A program made the translations under genes and the position numbers. From Curtobacterium sp. MCBA15_001 (GTDB taxonomy: Bacteria > Actinomycetota > Actinomycetes > Actinomycetales > Microbacteriaceae), in assembly GCF_001864835.1 (NCBI RefSeq), contig NZ_MJGI01000025.1, positions 108,217-172,216 of the forward strand: a DNA stretch of 64,000 bases, read 5' to 3'. The notes under the pieces are model-generated. The model made no database searches, had not been told where the DNA came from, and saw only the letters and a program-made list of their open reading frames with translations. The stretch's first letter is position 1. Each line of letters opens with the position of its first letter. Positions 38,076 to 47,266 of this stretch are shown here, piece after piece.

Positions 38076-39404
38076 CTACGCGCGCAATCCCGCCTGCGAC
38101 ACGGCGCGCGCCGCGGCCAGCCCGGCCTCGAGGTCGGCCTTGAGGTCCTCGACGTTCTCGATCCCCACCGACAGGCGCACCAGACCCGGCGTGACCCCGG
38201 TGGTCAGCTGCTGCTCGGGCGTGAGCTGCGAGTGCGTGGTCGACGCCGGGTGGATCACGAGCGAGCGCACGTCCCCGATGTTGGCCAGGTGCGAGAACAG
38301 CGACAGGTTGTCCACGAGCGCCCGGCCCGCGTCCACCCCGCCCTTGAGCTCGAAGGACAGCACCGCGCCGACGCCCTTCGGCGCGTACCGCCCGGCGGCG
38401 CCGTACCAGGGCGAGGTCGGCAGCCCCGCGTACGCCACCGTGGCGACGTCCGGGTGCTGGTCGAGCCACTCCGCGATCTCCTGGGCGTTCGCCACGTGGC
38501 GTTCCATCCGGAGCGAGAGCGTCTCGATGCCCTGCAGCAGGGCGAACGCGGTGTCCGGCGAGCTCGACGCACCGAGGTCACGCAGCAGCTGCACCCGCGC
38601 CTTGATGATGTACGCCAGCGCGTTGCCGACGGCATCGGCGAAGACGGCGCCGTGGTACGAGGGGTCGGGGGAGTTGAACTCGGGGAACTTCTCCGGGTGC
38701 TCGGACCACGGGAAGGTGCCACCGTCGACGATCACGCCGCCGATGACCGTGCCGTGGCCGCCGAGGAACTTCGTCGCCGAGTGCACCACGATGTCGGCGC
38801 CGTGCTCGAACGGTCGGATCAGGTACGGCGTCGCGATGGTGTTGTCGACGATGAGCGGGACCCCGGCCGTGTGCGCGATGTCCGCGACGGCCGCGATGTC
38901 GAGCACGTTGATCTTCGGGTTGCCGATCGTCTCGGCGAAGAACAGCTTCGTGTTCGGGCGGACGGCGCGGCGCCACTCCTCGGGGTCGTCCTGGTCCTCG
39001 ACGAAGGTGGTCTCGATGCCGAGTCGGGCGAGCGTGTACTTGAACAGGTTGTACGTGCCGCCGTAGATCGACGACGAGGACACGATGTGGTCGCCCGCCT
39101 GCGCGATGTTGAGCACCGCGTACGTCTCCGCCGCCTGGCCGCTGGCCACGAGCAGCGCGCCCGAGCCGCCCTCGAGCGCCGCGATGCGCTGTTCGAGGAC
39201 GTCGTTCGTCGGGTTCATGATGCGCGAGTAGATGTTGCCCGGCTTCGCCAGGGCGAACAGGTCGCGGGCCTCGTCGGAGTTCGCGAAGACGTAGGAGGTC
39301 GTCTTGTAGATCGGCGTCGCACGGGCGCCCGTGGTCGGGTCCGGCTGGGCGCCGGCGTGGATCTGCGTGGTCTCGAAGCGCCACTCGGCGGCGTTGTCGG
39401 TCAT
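38076..39404 (-). CDS. metY: O-acetylhomoserine sulfhydrylase
   Basis: 442 residues. PLP enzyme: [21 protein letters not shown], the PLP-binding [11 protein letters not shown], and the Schiff-base Lys in [14 protein letters not shown] (about residue 214). Makes homocysteine from O-acetylhomoserine and sulfide. Typical MetY length and adjacency to metX support this over the paralogue at 1338-2720. AGGAG about 8 bases before the ATG. Confidence 0.94.
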   Translation of the reverse strand: MTDNAAEWRFETTQIHAGAQPDPTTGARATPIYKTTSYVFANSDEARDLFALAKPGNIYSRIMNPTNDVLEQRIAALEGGSGALLVASGQAAETYAVLNIAQAGDHIVSSSSIYGGTYNLFKYTLARLGIETTFVEDQDDPEEWRRAVRPNTKLFFAETIGNPKINVLDIAAVADIAHTAGVPLIVDNTIATPYLIRPFEHGADIVVHSATKFLGGHGTVIGGVIVDGGTFPWSEHPEKFPEFNSPDPSYHGAVFADAVGNALAYIIKARVQLLRDLGASSSPDTAFALLQGIETLSLRMERHVANAQEIAEWLDQHPDVATVAYAGLPTSPWYGAAGRYAPKGVGAVLSFELKGGVDAGRALVDNLSLFSHLANIGDVRSLVIHPASTTHSQLTPEQQLTTGVTPGLVRLSVGIENVEDLKADLEAGLAAARAVSQAGLRA

Positions 39405-39522
39405 GTCGGCTCCTGTTCCGTCAGCTTCGTCCCGGCCGGGAGGCTCGGATCGCGTGCGCGTCGCGGCTCACGCTACGGACGTGGCCGGGCGCGCACCAGC
39501 GCACCCGTCTCCTGACGTAACG

Positions 39523-39555
39523 CGCGTGGCGGGGCCGAGCCGGGCCTCCCGTCCG
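39523..39555. repeat. single arm of the GGACGGGAGGC element
   Basis: On the minus strand it reads ggacgggaggcccggctc followed by ggccccgccacgc, without the opposite arm. It is almost identical to the segment inside gntP (45957-45986). Located in the gap between metY and the acyltransferase gene; nothing else seen in 39405-39571. Confidence 0.65.
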
Positions 39556-39571
39556 CTCGTACGGCGCGAGG

Positions 39572-40663
39572 TCAGGCGGGGTCGCGCCGGAACAGCCACC
39601 GTACGTTCGGTTCGAGCAGCCAGCGCATGCCGCGACGGACGAAGGGCTGCGCCAGGAACAGGCTGACCGCGCAGGCGATGCCGACCATGAGCAGCACGAA
39701 CGGCCACGCCGAGTGCGGGCCGGCCAGCACGCCGGACTCCCGGATCGGGTAGAGCACGAAGGTGTGGAGCAGGTAGACGTACATCGTCGCCGCGCCGAAC
39801 TGCGTGATCCACACGTTCCGGCGGGGAACCAGCAGCAGGAACGACGCCGTCAACAGGGTCGCCAGGAGCATCAGGCCGAAGCGGACCGCACCGGCCCACC
39901 AGGCGTCCTCGCCGAGGCCGGAGTACGAGTCGTCGTAGAAGAACCAGTGGTGCAGGTCGAACTGCTTGAACTGCGGGATCCACAGCGCGCACGACACCGC
40001 CCACGCCACGAACACCGCACCGGCAGCGACCCGCACCCGCACGACGGTCTGCCGCGAGGCCTCGTACCACCGGTCGAACAGCCCCCACTGCTTGACCTGC
40101 CACCCGAGCAGGAAGAACGGCAGCAGGCTGATCGCCCGCGACAGCGAGAGCGTCGAGTCGACGTTGTCGAAGTAGCCGACGCCGATGCTGAACACCACGG
40201 CCCAGAACAGCGGCCACCGCAGTTGCGCCAGGTACGGCAGGATCAGCTTGAAGATCCCGAGGGCCAGCAGGAACCACAGTGTCCACGTGGGCTGGGTCGG
40301 GTTGAAGGACTTCCCGCCCTCGACGATCGCCTGCACCACGGTCCAGATCGTCTGCATGATGATGTACGGCACGACGATGTCCGTGATCGTCCGGCGCATC
40401 CGCTTCGCCGTCGGGGTGTCCGCCGACGAGAAGTACCCGCTGATGACGCCGAACGCGGGCATGTGGAACGCGTAGATGAACGTGTACAGCGCCAGCGCGT
40501 GCTCGCTCGCCGCCGTCTGCCGCTGGATCGCGTGCCCGATGACCACGAGCGTCACGGCGAGGAACCGCGCGGTGTCCCACATCGGGATCCGCACGGGGGT
40601 CCGTCCCGGCTCGAGCCGGGTGTGCGGCGTCGAGGGCACCGGGGGCGCAGCGTCCGTCGTCAT
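39572..40663 (-). CDS. acyltransferase family membrane protein
   Basis: 363 residues, ten membrane helices. N-terminal MWDTARFLAVTLVVIGH (the acyltransferase-3 His) and FHMPAFGVISGYF are motifs of the fucose 4-O-acetylase-like branch, which acetylates cell-surface sugars. Target unknown. TACCGT ends 7 bases before the ATG on the coding strand: leaderless. Divergent from the SDR gene. Confidence 0.83.
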   Translation of the reverse strand: MTTDAAPPVPSTPHTRLEPGRTPVRIPMWDTARFLAVTLVVIGHAIQRQTAASEHALALYTFIYAFHMPAFGVISGYFSSADTPTAKRMRRTITDIVVPYIIMQTIWTVVQAIVEGGKSFNPTQPTWTLWFLLALGIFKLILPYLAQLRWPLFWAVVFSIGVGYFDNVDSTLSLSRAISLLPFFLLGWQVKQWGLFDRWYEASRQTVVRVRVAAGAVFVAWAVSCALWIPQFKQFDLHHWFFYDDSYSGLGEDAWWAGAVRFGLMLLATLLTASFLLLVPRRNVWITQFGAATMYVYLLHTFVLYPIRESGVLAGPHSAWPFVLLMVGIACAVSLFLAQPFVRRGMRWLLEPNVRWLFRRDPA

Positions 40664-40756
40664 CGCGGTCACGGTACCGGATCGGCACCGGACCGGTTCG
40701 GTAGCGTGGTCCACAGCCGCGCTGCCGTGCGGCCCCGTGAGCGTTGGAGGAACCAC

Positions 40757-41530
40757 ATGGCACGTCGCGTCGTCGTCACCGGAGCGAGCTCGGGGATCGG
40801 GGCGGCCACCGTCCGCACGTTCCGCGCACGGGGATGGGACGTCCTGGCCGTCGCCCGCCGCGCGGACCGGCTCGAGGCGCTCGCCGCGGAGACCGGCGCC
40901 GACACCCTGGTGGTGGACGTCACCGACGCCGACGACGTCGCAGCGCTCGCCGCGCACGTCGCAGCGACCGGGGGCCTGCACGCGCTGGTGAACAACGCCG
41001 GCGGCGCGCTCGGGTCCGCCACGGTCGAGGAGTCCGACGTCGAGGACTGGCGCACGATGTTCGAGGTGAACGTCCTCGGCACCAAGCGGGTCACCGCGGC
41101 GCTGCTGCCGGTGCTGCGCGACGGTGCGCGGACGTCGGGGAGCGCCGACATCGTGACGGTGACCAGCACGGCCGGGTTCGTGTCCTACGAGAACGGCGGC
41201 GGGTACAACGCCGCGAAGGCCGCGCAGCACGCGCTCGTCGGTGCCCTCCGGCTCGAGCTGAACGGCGAGCCGATCCGCGTCGTCGAGGTCGCGCCGGGGC
41301 TGGTCAAGACCGAGGAGTTCGCGCTGAACCGGTTCGGGGGCGACAGCGCGAAGGCGGCAGCGGTCTACGACGGCGTCGAAGACCCGCTCGGTGCCGAGGA
41401 CGTGGCCGAGGCGATCGTGCACAGCGTCGAACTGCCCGCCCACGTCAACCTCGACCTGGTGACCATCCGACCGGTGGCGCAGTCGGCCCAGCACAAGCTC
41501 GCCCGCGGGCCGTTGACCCCGCAGGCCTGA
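40757..41530 (+). CDS. short-chain dehydrogenase/reductase
   Basis: 257 residues. TGASSGIG (residues 8-15) binds the dinucleotide, NNAGG follows near residue 82, catalytic Tyr-x3-Lys in GGGYNAAKAA (about residue 152), and the downstream VAPGLVKTEEF. YdfG/serine-3-dehydrogenase-like. GGAGG is 7 bases before the ATG, so unlike its neighbours it has a leader. Confidence 0.88.
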   Translation: MARRVVVTGASSGIGAATVRTFRARGWDVLAVARRADRLEALAAETGADTLVVDVTDADDVAALAAHVAATGGLHALVNNAGGALGSATVEESDVEDWRTMFEVNVLGTKRVTAALLPVLRDGARTSGSADIVTVTSTAGFVSYENGGGYNAAKAAQHALVGALRLELNGEPIRVVEVAPGLVKTEEFALNRFGGDSAKAAAVYDGVEDPLGAEDVAEAIVHSVELPAHVNLDLVTIRPVAQSAQHKLARGPLTPQA

Positions 41531-41639
41531 CGCGGGGGCGTCCGCGGGGCGTGTACCCGGGCGCGTCCACGGAGCGCGCACGCGCCCGGGCGGCAACTGC
41601 AGGTCGCGGCGGTGGCGTGCGTGCCGGTACCGTGGTCGG

Positions 41640-42170
41640 ATGCCGATCAGCAGCGAACCCGCCGAGTCCCCGTCGCCAGCTGTCGTCACCGTGACCAGCG
41701 GACCCGAGGTGCTCGGGTGGCTGGAGTTCGGTGACGCGGCACGTCTGCTGGCGAAGGACGTCCTGTCGGCCGGCTTCGAGCCCGAGGTCGTGGTGGCCGT
41801 CGCCCGCGGTGGCCTGATCGTCGCCGGGGCCGTCGCCTACGCCCTCGGCACCAAGGAGTGCGGCTCGATCAACGTCGAGTTCTACACCGACGTCGAGCAG
41901 CGCCTCGAAGAACCCGTCGTGCTCGCCCCCGCACTGGACGCCCCGAGCCTCGCCGGCAAGCGCGTGCTCGTCGTCGACGACGTCTCCGACTCCGGGCGCA
42001 CCCTGGCGCTCGTGGTCGACATCATCACCCAGGCCGGTGCCGACGTCCGGAGCGCCTGCCTGTACTCCAAGCCCGGCACGGTGCTCGAGCCGGACCACGT
42101 CTGGCGTCGCGTCGACGGCTGGATCACCTTCCCGTGGAGCGCCCTCGCACCGGTGACGGCCGAGTCGTGA
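41640..42170 (+). CDS. phosphoribosyltransferase
   Basis: 176 residues. The PRPP loop VLVVDDVSDSGRT is near residue 102, with PEVVVAVARGGLIVAG near the N-terminus. Closest to the xanthine/hypoxanthine phosphoribosyltransferase-like group; base specificity unknown. TACCGT (41628-41633) ends 6 bases before the ATG. The next gene starts at a GTGA overlap, so both come from one transcript. Confidence 0.85.
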   Translation: MPISSEPAESPSPAVVTVTSGPEVLGWLEFGDAARLLAKDVLSAGFEPEVVVAVARGGLIVAGAVAYALGTKECGSINVEFYTDVEQRLEEPVVLAPALDAPSLAGKRVLVVDDVSDSGRTLALVVDIITQAGADVRSACLYSKPGTVLEPDHVWRRVDGWITFPWSALAPVTAES

Positions 42171-42880
42171 GCATCCACCTGGTCGGCGGCGGAGCCTTCG
42201 CCGCGTCGGACGCCGCTGTCGGGTTCCTCGCCGAGGCCACGGCCCGCGCCGCTGCCGTCGGTCGCAACGCGCCCCGGATCGGCGTGCTCTCGGTCAGCGG
42301 GGCGGACGGCACCTCGCCCGCTTCGACGCCGGACATCGCCGCGGTGCTCGCCGACGCGGCCGACGTGCTCGTGACCGAGGTCGCGCCCGGGCAGCCGTTC
42401 ACCACGACCGTCCTCAGCGACGTCGACGCGATCGTCATCGGTGGCGGACGCACCCCGGACTACCTCGACGCGGTCGCCCCGCTCGTCGACCAGATCCGGT
42501 TGCTCGTCTCCGACGGTCTGCCCTACCTCGGTTACTCGGCCGGCGCGATGATCGCCGCGGACCGTGCCCTGGTCGGCGGCTGGCGCGTCGGCGGTGTCGA
42601 GGTCTGCCCCGAGGACGCGTCCGAAGGGCTCGACGAGGTGGAGCTCCGCGAGGGACTCGGTCTGGTCGACCTGACGATCGACGTGCACGCGGTGCAGTCC
42701 GGCACGCTCGCCCGACTGGTGGCCAGCGCCGAGGCCGAGTTCGTCCCCGCTGGCCTGGCGATCGACGAGGACACCACCCTGGTCGTCGGCGAGGGCGCCC
42801 TCGAGGTCCGCGGCTCCGGCAGCGTGTGGCGCGTGGTCGCCGGCGACGAGTCGGTCTCCGTCGCCACGATGGGCGCGTAG
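42167..42880 (+). CDS. type 1 glutamine amidotransferase-like / peptidase S51 family protein
   Basis: 237 residues. Starts at GTG 42167. [11 protein letters not shown] and [13 protein letters not shown] (Ser near residue 123, in the GYSAGA elbow) match the S51 dipeptidase E / cyanophycinase-like fold. The nucleophile is serine, which points to a peptidase rather than a glutaminase. Target unknown. Confidence 0.78.
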   Translation: MSIHLVGGGAFAASDAAVGFLAEATARAAAVGRNAPRIGVLSVSGADGTSPASTPDIAAVLADAADVLVTEVAPGQPFTTTVLSDVDAIVIGGGRTPDYLDAVAPLVDQIRLLVSDGLPYLGYSAGAMIAADRALVGGWRVGGVEVCPEDASEGLDEVELREGLGLVDLTIDVHAVQSGTLARLVASAEAEFVPAGLAIDEDTTLVVGEGALEVRGSGSVWRVVAGDESVSVATMGA

Positions 42881-42887
42881 CCCCACG

Positions 42888-43574
42888 ATGCAGCCGGCAC
42901 CCCTCGCCGAGCTCATCGATCCCGGATGGGCCCGCGCACTCGCCCCGGTCGAGGACGACGTCCACCGGATGGGCCAGTGGCTGCGTGACGAGACCGCGGC
43001 TGGTCGCCCGTACCTGCCGGCCGGGTCGGCGGTCCTCCGGGCGTTCGAGGACCCGTTCGACGCGGTGAAGGTGCTGGTCGTCGGCCAGGACCCGTACCCG
43101 ACGCCGGGGCACCCGATCGGGCTGTCCTTCGCGGTCGACCCCGACGTGCGCCCGGTGCCGCGCAGCCTGGCGAACGTCTACCGCGAGCTGCACGACGACC
43201 TCGGCATCACGCCACCGGAGCACGGAGACCTGCGTCCGTGGGCGTCGCAGGGAGTGCTCCTGATGAACCGGGTCCTCACCGTCGCACCGGGGGACGCCGG
43301 CAGCCACCGTGGCAAGGGGTGGGAGCGCGTCACCGAGCAGGCGGTCCGTGCCCTGGTCGCCCGGGGTCGGCCGCTGGTCGCAGTGCTCTGGGGTGCGCAG
43401 GCCCGCTCCGTGGAACCCCTGCTCGGGGACACGCCGATCGTCGCCTCGGCGCACCCGAGCCCGCTCAGTGCGTCCCGCGGGTTCTTCGGCAGCCGGCCGT
43501 TCTCGCGGGTGAACGAGCTGCTCGTCGCCCAGGGTGCCGACCCCGTCGACTGGACCCTGCCCGCGCAGCCCTGA
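42888..43574 (+). CDS. ung: uracil-DNA glycosylase, family 1
   Basis: 228 residues. Water-activating motif [16 protein letters not shown] (about residue 66) and HPSPLSA (about residue 188) are both complete. Removes uracil from DNA. Starts 7 bp after the previous stop, so it is probably the third gene of that operon. Confidence 0.94.
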   Translation: MQPAPLAELIDPGWARALAPVEDDVHRMGQWLRDETAAGRPYLPAGSAVLRAFEDPFDAVKVLVVGQDPYPTPGHPIGLSFAVDPDVRPVPRSLANVYRELHDDLGITPPEHGDLRPWASQGVLLMNRVLTVAPGDAGSHRGKGWERVTEQAVRALVARGRPLVAVLWGAQARSVEPLLGDTPIVASAHPSPLSASRGFFGSRPFSRVNELLVAQGADPVDWTLPAQP

Positions 43575-43597
43575 CGCGCCTCCCGTAGGCTCGTGCT

Positions 43598-44209
43598 GTG
43601 CTCGAGGAGGAATACCGCCAGCGACGGATCTTGCCGCGCCACCTGCGGCCCCCGGCGCCCGTCGAGGCCGCCTTCACCTGGACGATCCGCCCCGCCGAAC
43701 CCGCGGACCTGCCCGACATCCGCGAGGTGCACGCGCACTACGTCCGGAACTCCTCGGTGACCTTCGACGGCGCCGTGTTGTCCTTCGCGGCGTGGAAGAA
43801 GCGCTTCGAGGAGATCCGCCGCCGCAAGCTGCCGTTCCTGGTCGCGGTGAACCCCTCCGGGCAGCTGCTCGGCTACGCGCTCGTCGACCCGTGGAACCCG
43901 CGCGACCGGTCGAACCACGTGGTGGAGAACTCGATCTACCTCGGGCCGGCCTCCGGCGGCAAGGGGCTCGGGCGCGCGCTGATGGAGGCGCTGCTCGACG
44001 AGTGCCGGGCCGCCGGGGTGCGCGAGGTCGTCGCGGTGATCGCCGACCGGTCCGCCGACGCCTCGATCCGGTTGCACGAGCGGCTCGGCTTCGAGGAGAT
44101 CGGCCGGATGGGCAAGGTCGGCTACAAGTACGACCGGTGGCTCGGCACGGTCACGATGCGCCTGCGGCTCAAGGGATCCCGGTCCCGACGCGGCGCCCAG
44201 CGGGCCTGA
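43598..44209 (+). CDS. GNAT acetyltransferase (phosphinothricin N-acetyltransferase-like)
   Basis: 203 residues from GTG 43598. IRPAEPADLPDIREVHAHYV and SSVTFDGAVLSFAAWKKR are characteristic of the PAT/MddA-type subgroup, and GGKGLGRALMEALLDECRAAG is the acetyl-CoA loop. TAGGCT (43586-43591) ends 6 bases before the start: leaderless. Physiological substrate unknown. Confidence 0.85.
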   Translation: MLEEEYRQRRILPRHLRPPAPVEAAFTWTIRPAEPADLPDIREVHAHYVRNSSVTFDGAVLSFAAWKKRFEEIRRRKLPFLVAVNPSGQLLGYALVDPWNPRDRSNHVVENSIYLGPASGGKGLGRALMEALLDECRAAGVREVVAVIADRSADASIRLHERLGFEEIGRMGKVGYKYDRWLGTVTMRLRLKGSRSRRGAQRA

Positions 44210-44215
44210 GGCTCG

Positions 44216-44971
44216 TCAGGCCTCGGGCGCCTCGGCGATGAACTCGTCGCGCGTCACCACGAGCAGGGCCGTCGCCGCCGCTGACGCCGCCCCGGCGTCC
44301 CCGTCCGCCAGCGCCCGCCCGACCGCCTCGTGCCGGGCCGCTGCCGCGTCCGTCCACCGGGTGATCGTGTCGCGGGACTCGCTCGTCCGGGTCCGCAGGA
44401 GTGCCTCCACGGTGCCCGCGAAGTGCGCGAAGACGGCGTTGCCGGAGCCGACGAGCACGGCCCGGTGGAAGCGGACGTCGGCTTCCAGGTAGGCGCGTCC
44501 GTCACCGCGTCGGGCGGCGTCGACCATCTCGAGCGCCGCGTCGAGCACGGGCGTGGTCGCGGCGCCGCCCCGGCCGGCGGCCAGTCCGGCCGCGACGGGT
44601 TCGATGCCGAGTCGGAGCTCCAGCAGTTCCCGCTGCTGCGCGAAGTACGTGCCAGCACCGCCCCGCCATCGGATCACCGCGGGTGCGAGCAGCTCCCACG
44701 AGGTCGTCGGCAGGACCTGGGTCCCGACGCGCTGCCGTGGTTCGACGAGCCCGAGGGACTGCAGGACGCGGAGCACCTCGCGGACGACCGACCGGGACAC
44801 GCCGAACTCCGCCGCGACGTCGTCGGGTCGCAGCACGGCTCCGGGCGGCACCGCGCCGGAGACGATCCGCTCGCCGAGCACGTCCAGCACGTGCGCGTGC
44901 AGTCCTCGGAGCCCGGACTGCGCCGCGCGGTCGGGAGCAGCGGGCGGGACGGGCGTCGTCGGCGTGGGCAT
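44216..44971 (-). CDS. FadR-type GntR family regulator, probable gluconate repressor
   Basis: 251 residues from ATG 44971 with GGAGG upstream; an in-frame ATG at 44989 is possible. Winged helix (LRPDDVAAEFGVSRSVVREVLRVLQSLGLVEPRQRVGTQVL) and a C-terminal FCD ligand domain with metal-binding residues (DVRFHRAVLVGSGN). Divergent from the gluconate permease and kinase genes, with a palindrome between them, so gluconate or its phosphate is the likely inducer. Confidence 0.87.
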   Translation of the reverse strand: MPTPTTPVPPAAPDRAAQSGLRGLHAHVLDVLGERIVSGAVPPGAVLRPDDVAAEFGVSRSVVREVLRVLQSLGLVEPRQRVGTQVLPTTSWELLAPAVIRWRGGAGTYFAQQRELLELRLGIEPVAAGLAAGRGGAATTPVLDAALEMVDAARRGDGRAYLEADVRFHRAVLVGSGNAVFAHFAGTVEALLRTRTSESRDTITRWTDAAAARHEAVGRALADGDAGAASAAATALLVVTRDEFIAEAPEA

Positions 44972-45075
44972 CGTTCCTCCGTGCAGCATCCGGCGGGCGT
45001 CGGCGTGACGCGTCAGTCGTTCCAGCGGCAGACTGCCGTGACACGTGGTGCACCCGGTGGCGCACCGCCGTGTAG

Positions 45076-45089
45076 TCTGATTAATCAGA
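45076..45089. promoter_or_regulatory. TCTGATTAATCAGA palindrome, candidate GntR operator
   Basis: A perfect 14-bp palindrome in an AT-rich patch within otherwise GC-rich DNA, lying between the divergent regulator and gntP. The most likely operator of the FadR-type regulator. Confidence 0.6.
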
Positions 45090-45164
45090 TTATTGCGGAG
45101 TCGTCCGGACGCCGCGCACGATCGTGAGGGGACCGCGGAGCAGCGGTCCCAGGAAGGGGCACCG

Positions 45165-46721
45165 ATGCCTCACCTCCCTGATGCCGGAGGCATCCCGAAC
45201 GCCAGCGGCATCCCGCACGCCGGAGGCACCCTCCTCGCCGCCGGGACCGAGACGGTCAAGGCCGCCGGTCCCGTCCCACAGCTGGTGGTCGCCGCGCTGA
45301 GCGGCGTCGTCGTCATCATCGTGCTGATCACGTGGCTGAAGATCCACCCGTTCATCGCGCTGACGATCGGTGCGCTCGGGGTCGGCATCGGCGCGGGTCT
45401 GGCACCCGAGAAGGCGGTGACGAGCTTCGGGGACGGCTTCGGCGCCACAATGACGAGCGTCGGCATCCTGGTCGGCCTCGGGTCGATGTTCGGCAAGATG
45501 CTCGTCGACTCCGGCGCGGCCGACCGGGTGGTGGACACCCTGGTCCGCCGGTCGTCCCCGGCTGCACTGCCCTGGACGATGGCGCTCATCGGCGCCCTGA
45601 TCGGCCTGCCGATGTTCTTCGAGGTCGGCCTGGTCCTGCTCATCCCGATCATCGTGCTGGTGGCCAAGCGCAGCAGCGTCCCGATCATGAAGATCGCGGT
45701 CCCCGCACTGGTCGGCCTGTCCACGATGCACGCGTTCGTCCCGCCGCACCCCGGACCACTCGTCGCGATCGCCACGGTCGGCGCGAACCTCGGCACCACG
45801 CTCGCCTTCGGCATCGTGCTGGCGATCCCGGTCATCATCCTGGCCGGCCCGGTCTTCGCCCGCTTCGCGGCCCGCTGGGTCGACATCCCCGCACCGGACC
45901 TGTTCGGCTCGCGCGGACGGGCCGCCGACGACGGCCCGGCAGACCCCGCGCACGCCGGACGGGAGGCCCGGCGCGGCCCCGCCACGCAGGACACCGCGTC
46001 CCTGCCCAACGGCAAGAGCGACTTCACCCGCGTCATCAGCGAACCCCGCAGCCCGTCCTTCACGGTCGCGCTGGTCGGCATCCTGCTGCCCGTGGTGCTC
46101 ATGCTCGCCCAGGCCATCCGCGAGGCCACGGTGCCCGACGCCTCCGGCACCTGGGTCGGCCTGCTCGACTTCCTCGGGACGCCGATGATCGCGATCGGCA
46201 TCGCCGCGCTGTACGCGATCGTGTTCTTCGCGATCGGCGGCGGCATGGACCGATCGGCCGTCGCCAAGTCGCTCGAGAGCGCGCTGCCGCCGGTGGCCGG
46301 CGTGCTGCTCATCGTCGGCGCCGGCGGTGGCTTCAAGCAGGTGCTCATCGACACCGGCATCGGCGGGGTGATCGCCGACGCCGTGAAGGACTCCGGCGTC
46401 TCGGTGCTGCTCGTCGCCTGGGTCGTCTCGGCGCTCGTGCGCGTGGCCACCGGGTCCGCGACGGTCGCCACGGTCACCGCCGCGGGCATCATGGCCCCGA
46501 TCGCGCAGGACCTGTCCTCGCCGGTGGTGTCGCTGCTCGTGCTCGCGATCGGTGCCGGGTCGGTCTTCCTGTCGCACGTCAACGACGCCGGGTTCTGGCT
46601 GGTGAAGGGCTACCTCAACACCACCGTCGGGCAGACGTTCAAGACGTGGACGGTGCTGGAGTGCCTGATCTCGGTTATCGGGTTGCTCGGGGTCCTGCTC
46701 GCGGGGGTGTTCATCCGATGA
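45165..46721 (+). CDS. gntP: gluconate:H+ symporter, GntP family
   Basis: 518 residues from ATG 45165, preceded by AGGAAGGGG. About thirteen membrane helices; GLPMFFEVGLVLLIPIIV, HAFVPPHPGPLVA and GSVFLSHVNDAGFWLVK are GntP signatures. The N-terminus has a short Gly/Pro/His/Ala-rich repeat-like section. A cytoplasmic loop of about 35 residues near residue 265 (AGREARRGPATQ) is encoded by one arm of the GGACGGGAGGC element inserted in frame. Overlaps gluconokinase by 4 bp. Confidence 0.92.
   Translation: MPHLPDAGGIPNASGIPHAGGTLLAAGTETVKAAGPVPQLVVAALSGVVVIIVLITWLKIHPFIALTIGALGVGIGAGLAPEKAVTSFGDGFGATMTSVGILVGLGSMFGKMLVDSGAADRVVDTLVRRSSPAALPWTMALIGALIGLPMFFEVGLVLLIPIIVLVAKRSSVPIMKIAVPALVGLSTMHAFVPPHPGPLVAIATVGANLGTTLAFGIVLAIPVIILAGPVFARFAARWVDIPAPDLFGSRGRAADDGPADPAHAGREARRGPATQDTASLPNGKSDFTRVISEPRSPSFTVALVGILLPVVLMLAQAIREATVPDASGTWVGLLDFLGTPMIAIGIAALYAIVFFAIGGGMDRSAVAKSLESALPPVAGVLLIVGAGGGFKQVLIDTGIGGVIADAVKDSGVSVLLVAWVVSALVRVATGSATVATVTAAGIMAPIAQDLSSPVVSLLVLAIGAGSVFLSHVNDAGFWLVKGYLNTTVGQTFKTWTVLECLISVIGLLGVLLAGVFIR
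45957..45986 (+). repeat. GGACGGGAGGC element arm inside gntP
   Basis: ggacgggaggcccggcgc followed by ggccccgccacgc: matches the intergenic copy near 39523-39555 (minus strand) except at one position. It is in frame and codes for part of the loop between two membrane helices. Confidence 0.7.
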
Positions 46722-47266
46722 GCACGGCACCGATGAGCGGGCCTGACGAACGCGACCTCGACGCCCGTGTCCTCGTCGTGATGGGGGTGTCCGGTTCGGG
46801 CAAGTCCACCGTCGCCGCGATGACCGCCGAACGCCTGGGGTGGGACTTCGCCGAGGGCGACGGGATGCACCCGCCCGCCAACGTCGCCAAGATGCAGGCG
46901 GGCACCCCGCTCGACGACGGCGACCGCTGGCCGTGGCTCGACGTCGTCGCCACCTGGATCCGCGAGCACCTGCAGCACGGCACGAACGGTGTCGTGACGT
47001 GCTCGGCGCTGAAGCGGTCCTACCGCGACGTGCTGCGTGCTCCGGGCGTCGTCTTCGTGCACGTCGCCGGGGACACCGCGCTGCTCGAGGAGCGCATGTC
47101 TGCCCGGTCCGGACACTTCATGCCGACGTCGCTCCTGGCGTCCCAGCTCACGACCCTCGAGCTGCCGCAGCCCGACGAGGCGTCCATCACCGTCGACGCC
47201 GACCGCACGCCGGAGCAGGAGACCGACGAGGTCCTCGAACGGCTGGGGCTGCGCCCGGTCAGGTGA
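46718..47266 (+). CDS. gntK: gluconokinase
   Basis: 182 residues. Walker A GVSGSGKST (residues 24-32), EGDGMHPPANVAKM and TCSALKRSYRDVLR, RSGHFMPTSLLASQ: the GntK signature set. Phosphorylates gluconate to 6-phosphogluconate for the pentose phosphate pathway. Coupled to gntP by ATGA. Its end overlaps the convergent transpeptidase gene by 8 bp. Confidence 0.94.
   Translation: MSTAPMSGPDERDLDARVLVVMGVSGSGKSTVAAMTAERLGWDFAEGDGMHPPANVAKMQAGTPLDDGDRWPWLDVVATWIREHLQHGTNGVVTCSALKRSYRDVLRAPGVVFVHVAGDTALLEERMSARSGHFMPTSLLASQLTTLELPQPDEASITVDADRTPEQETDEVLERLGLRPVR

Noticed and set aside
39405..39571. SAM riboswitch upstream of metY
   Set aside because: No SAM-I, SAM-II or SAM-IV core motif could be recognised, and a normal ribosome-binding site precedes metY.
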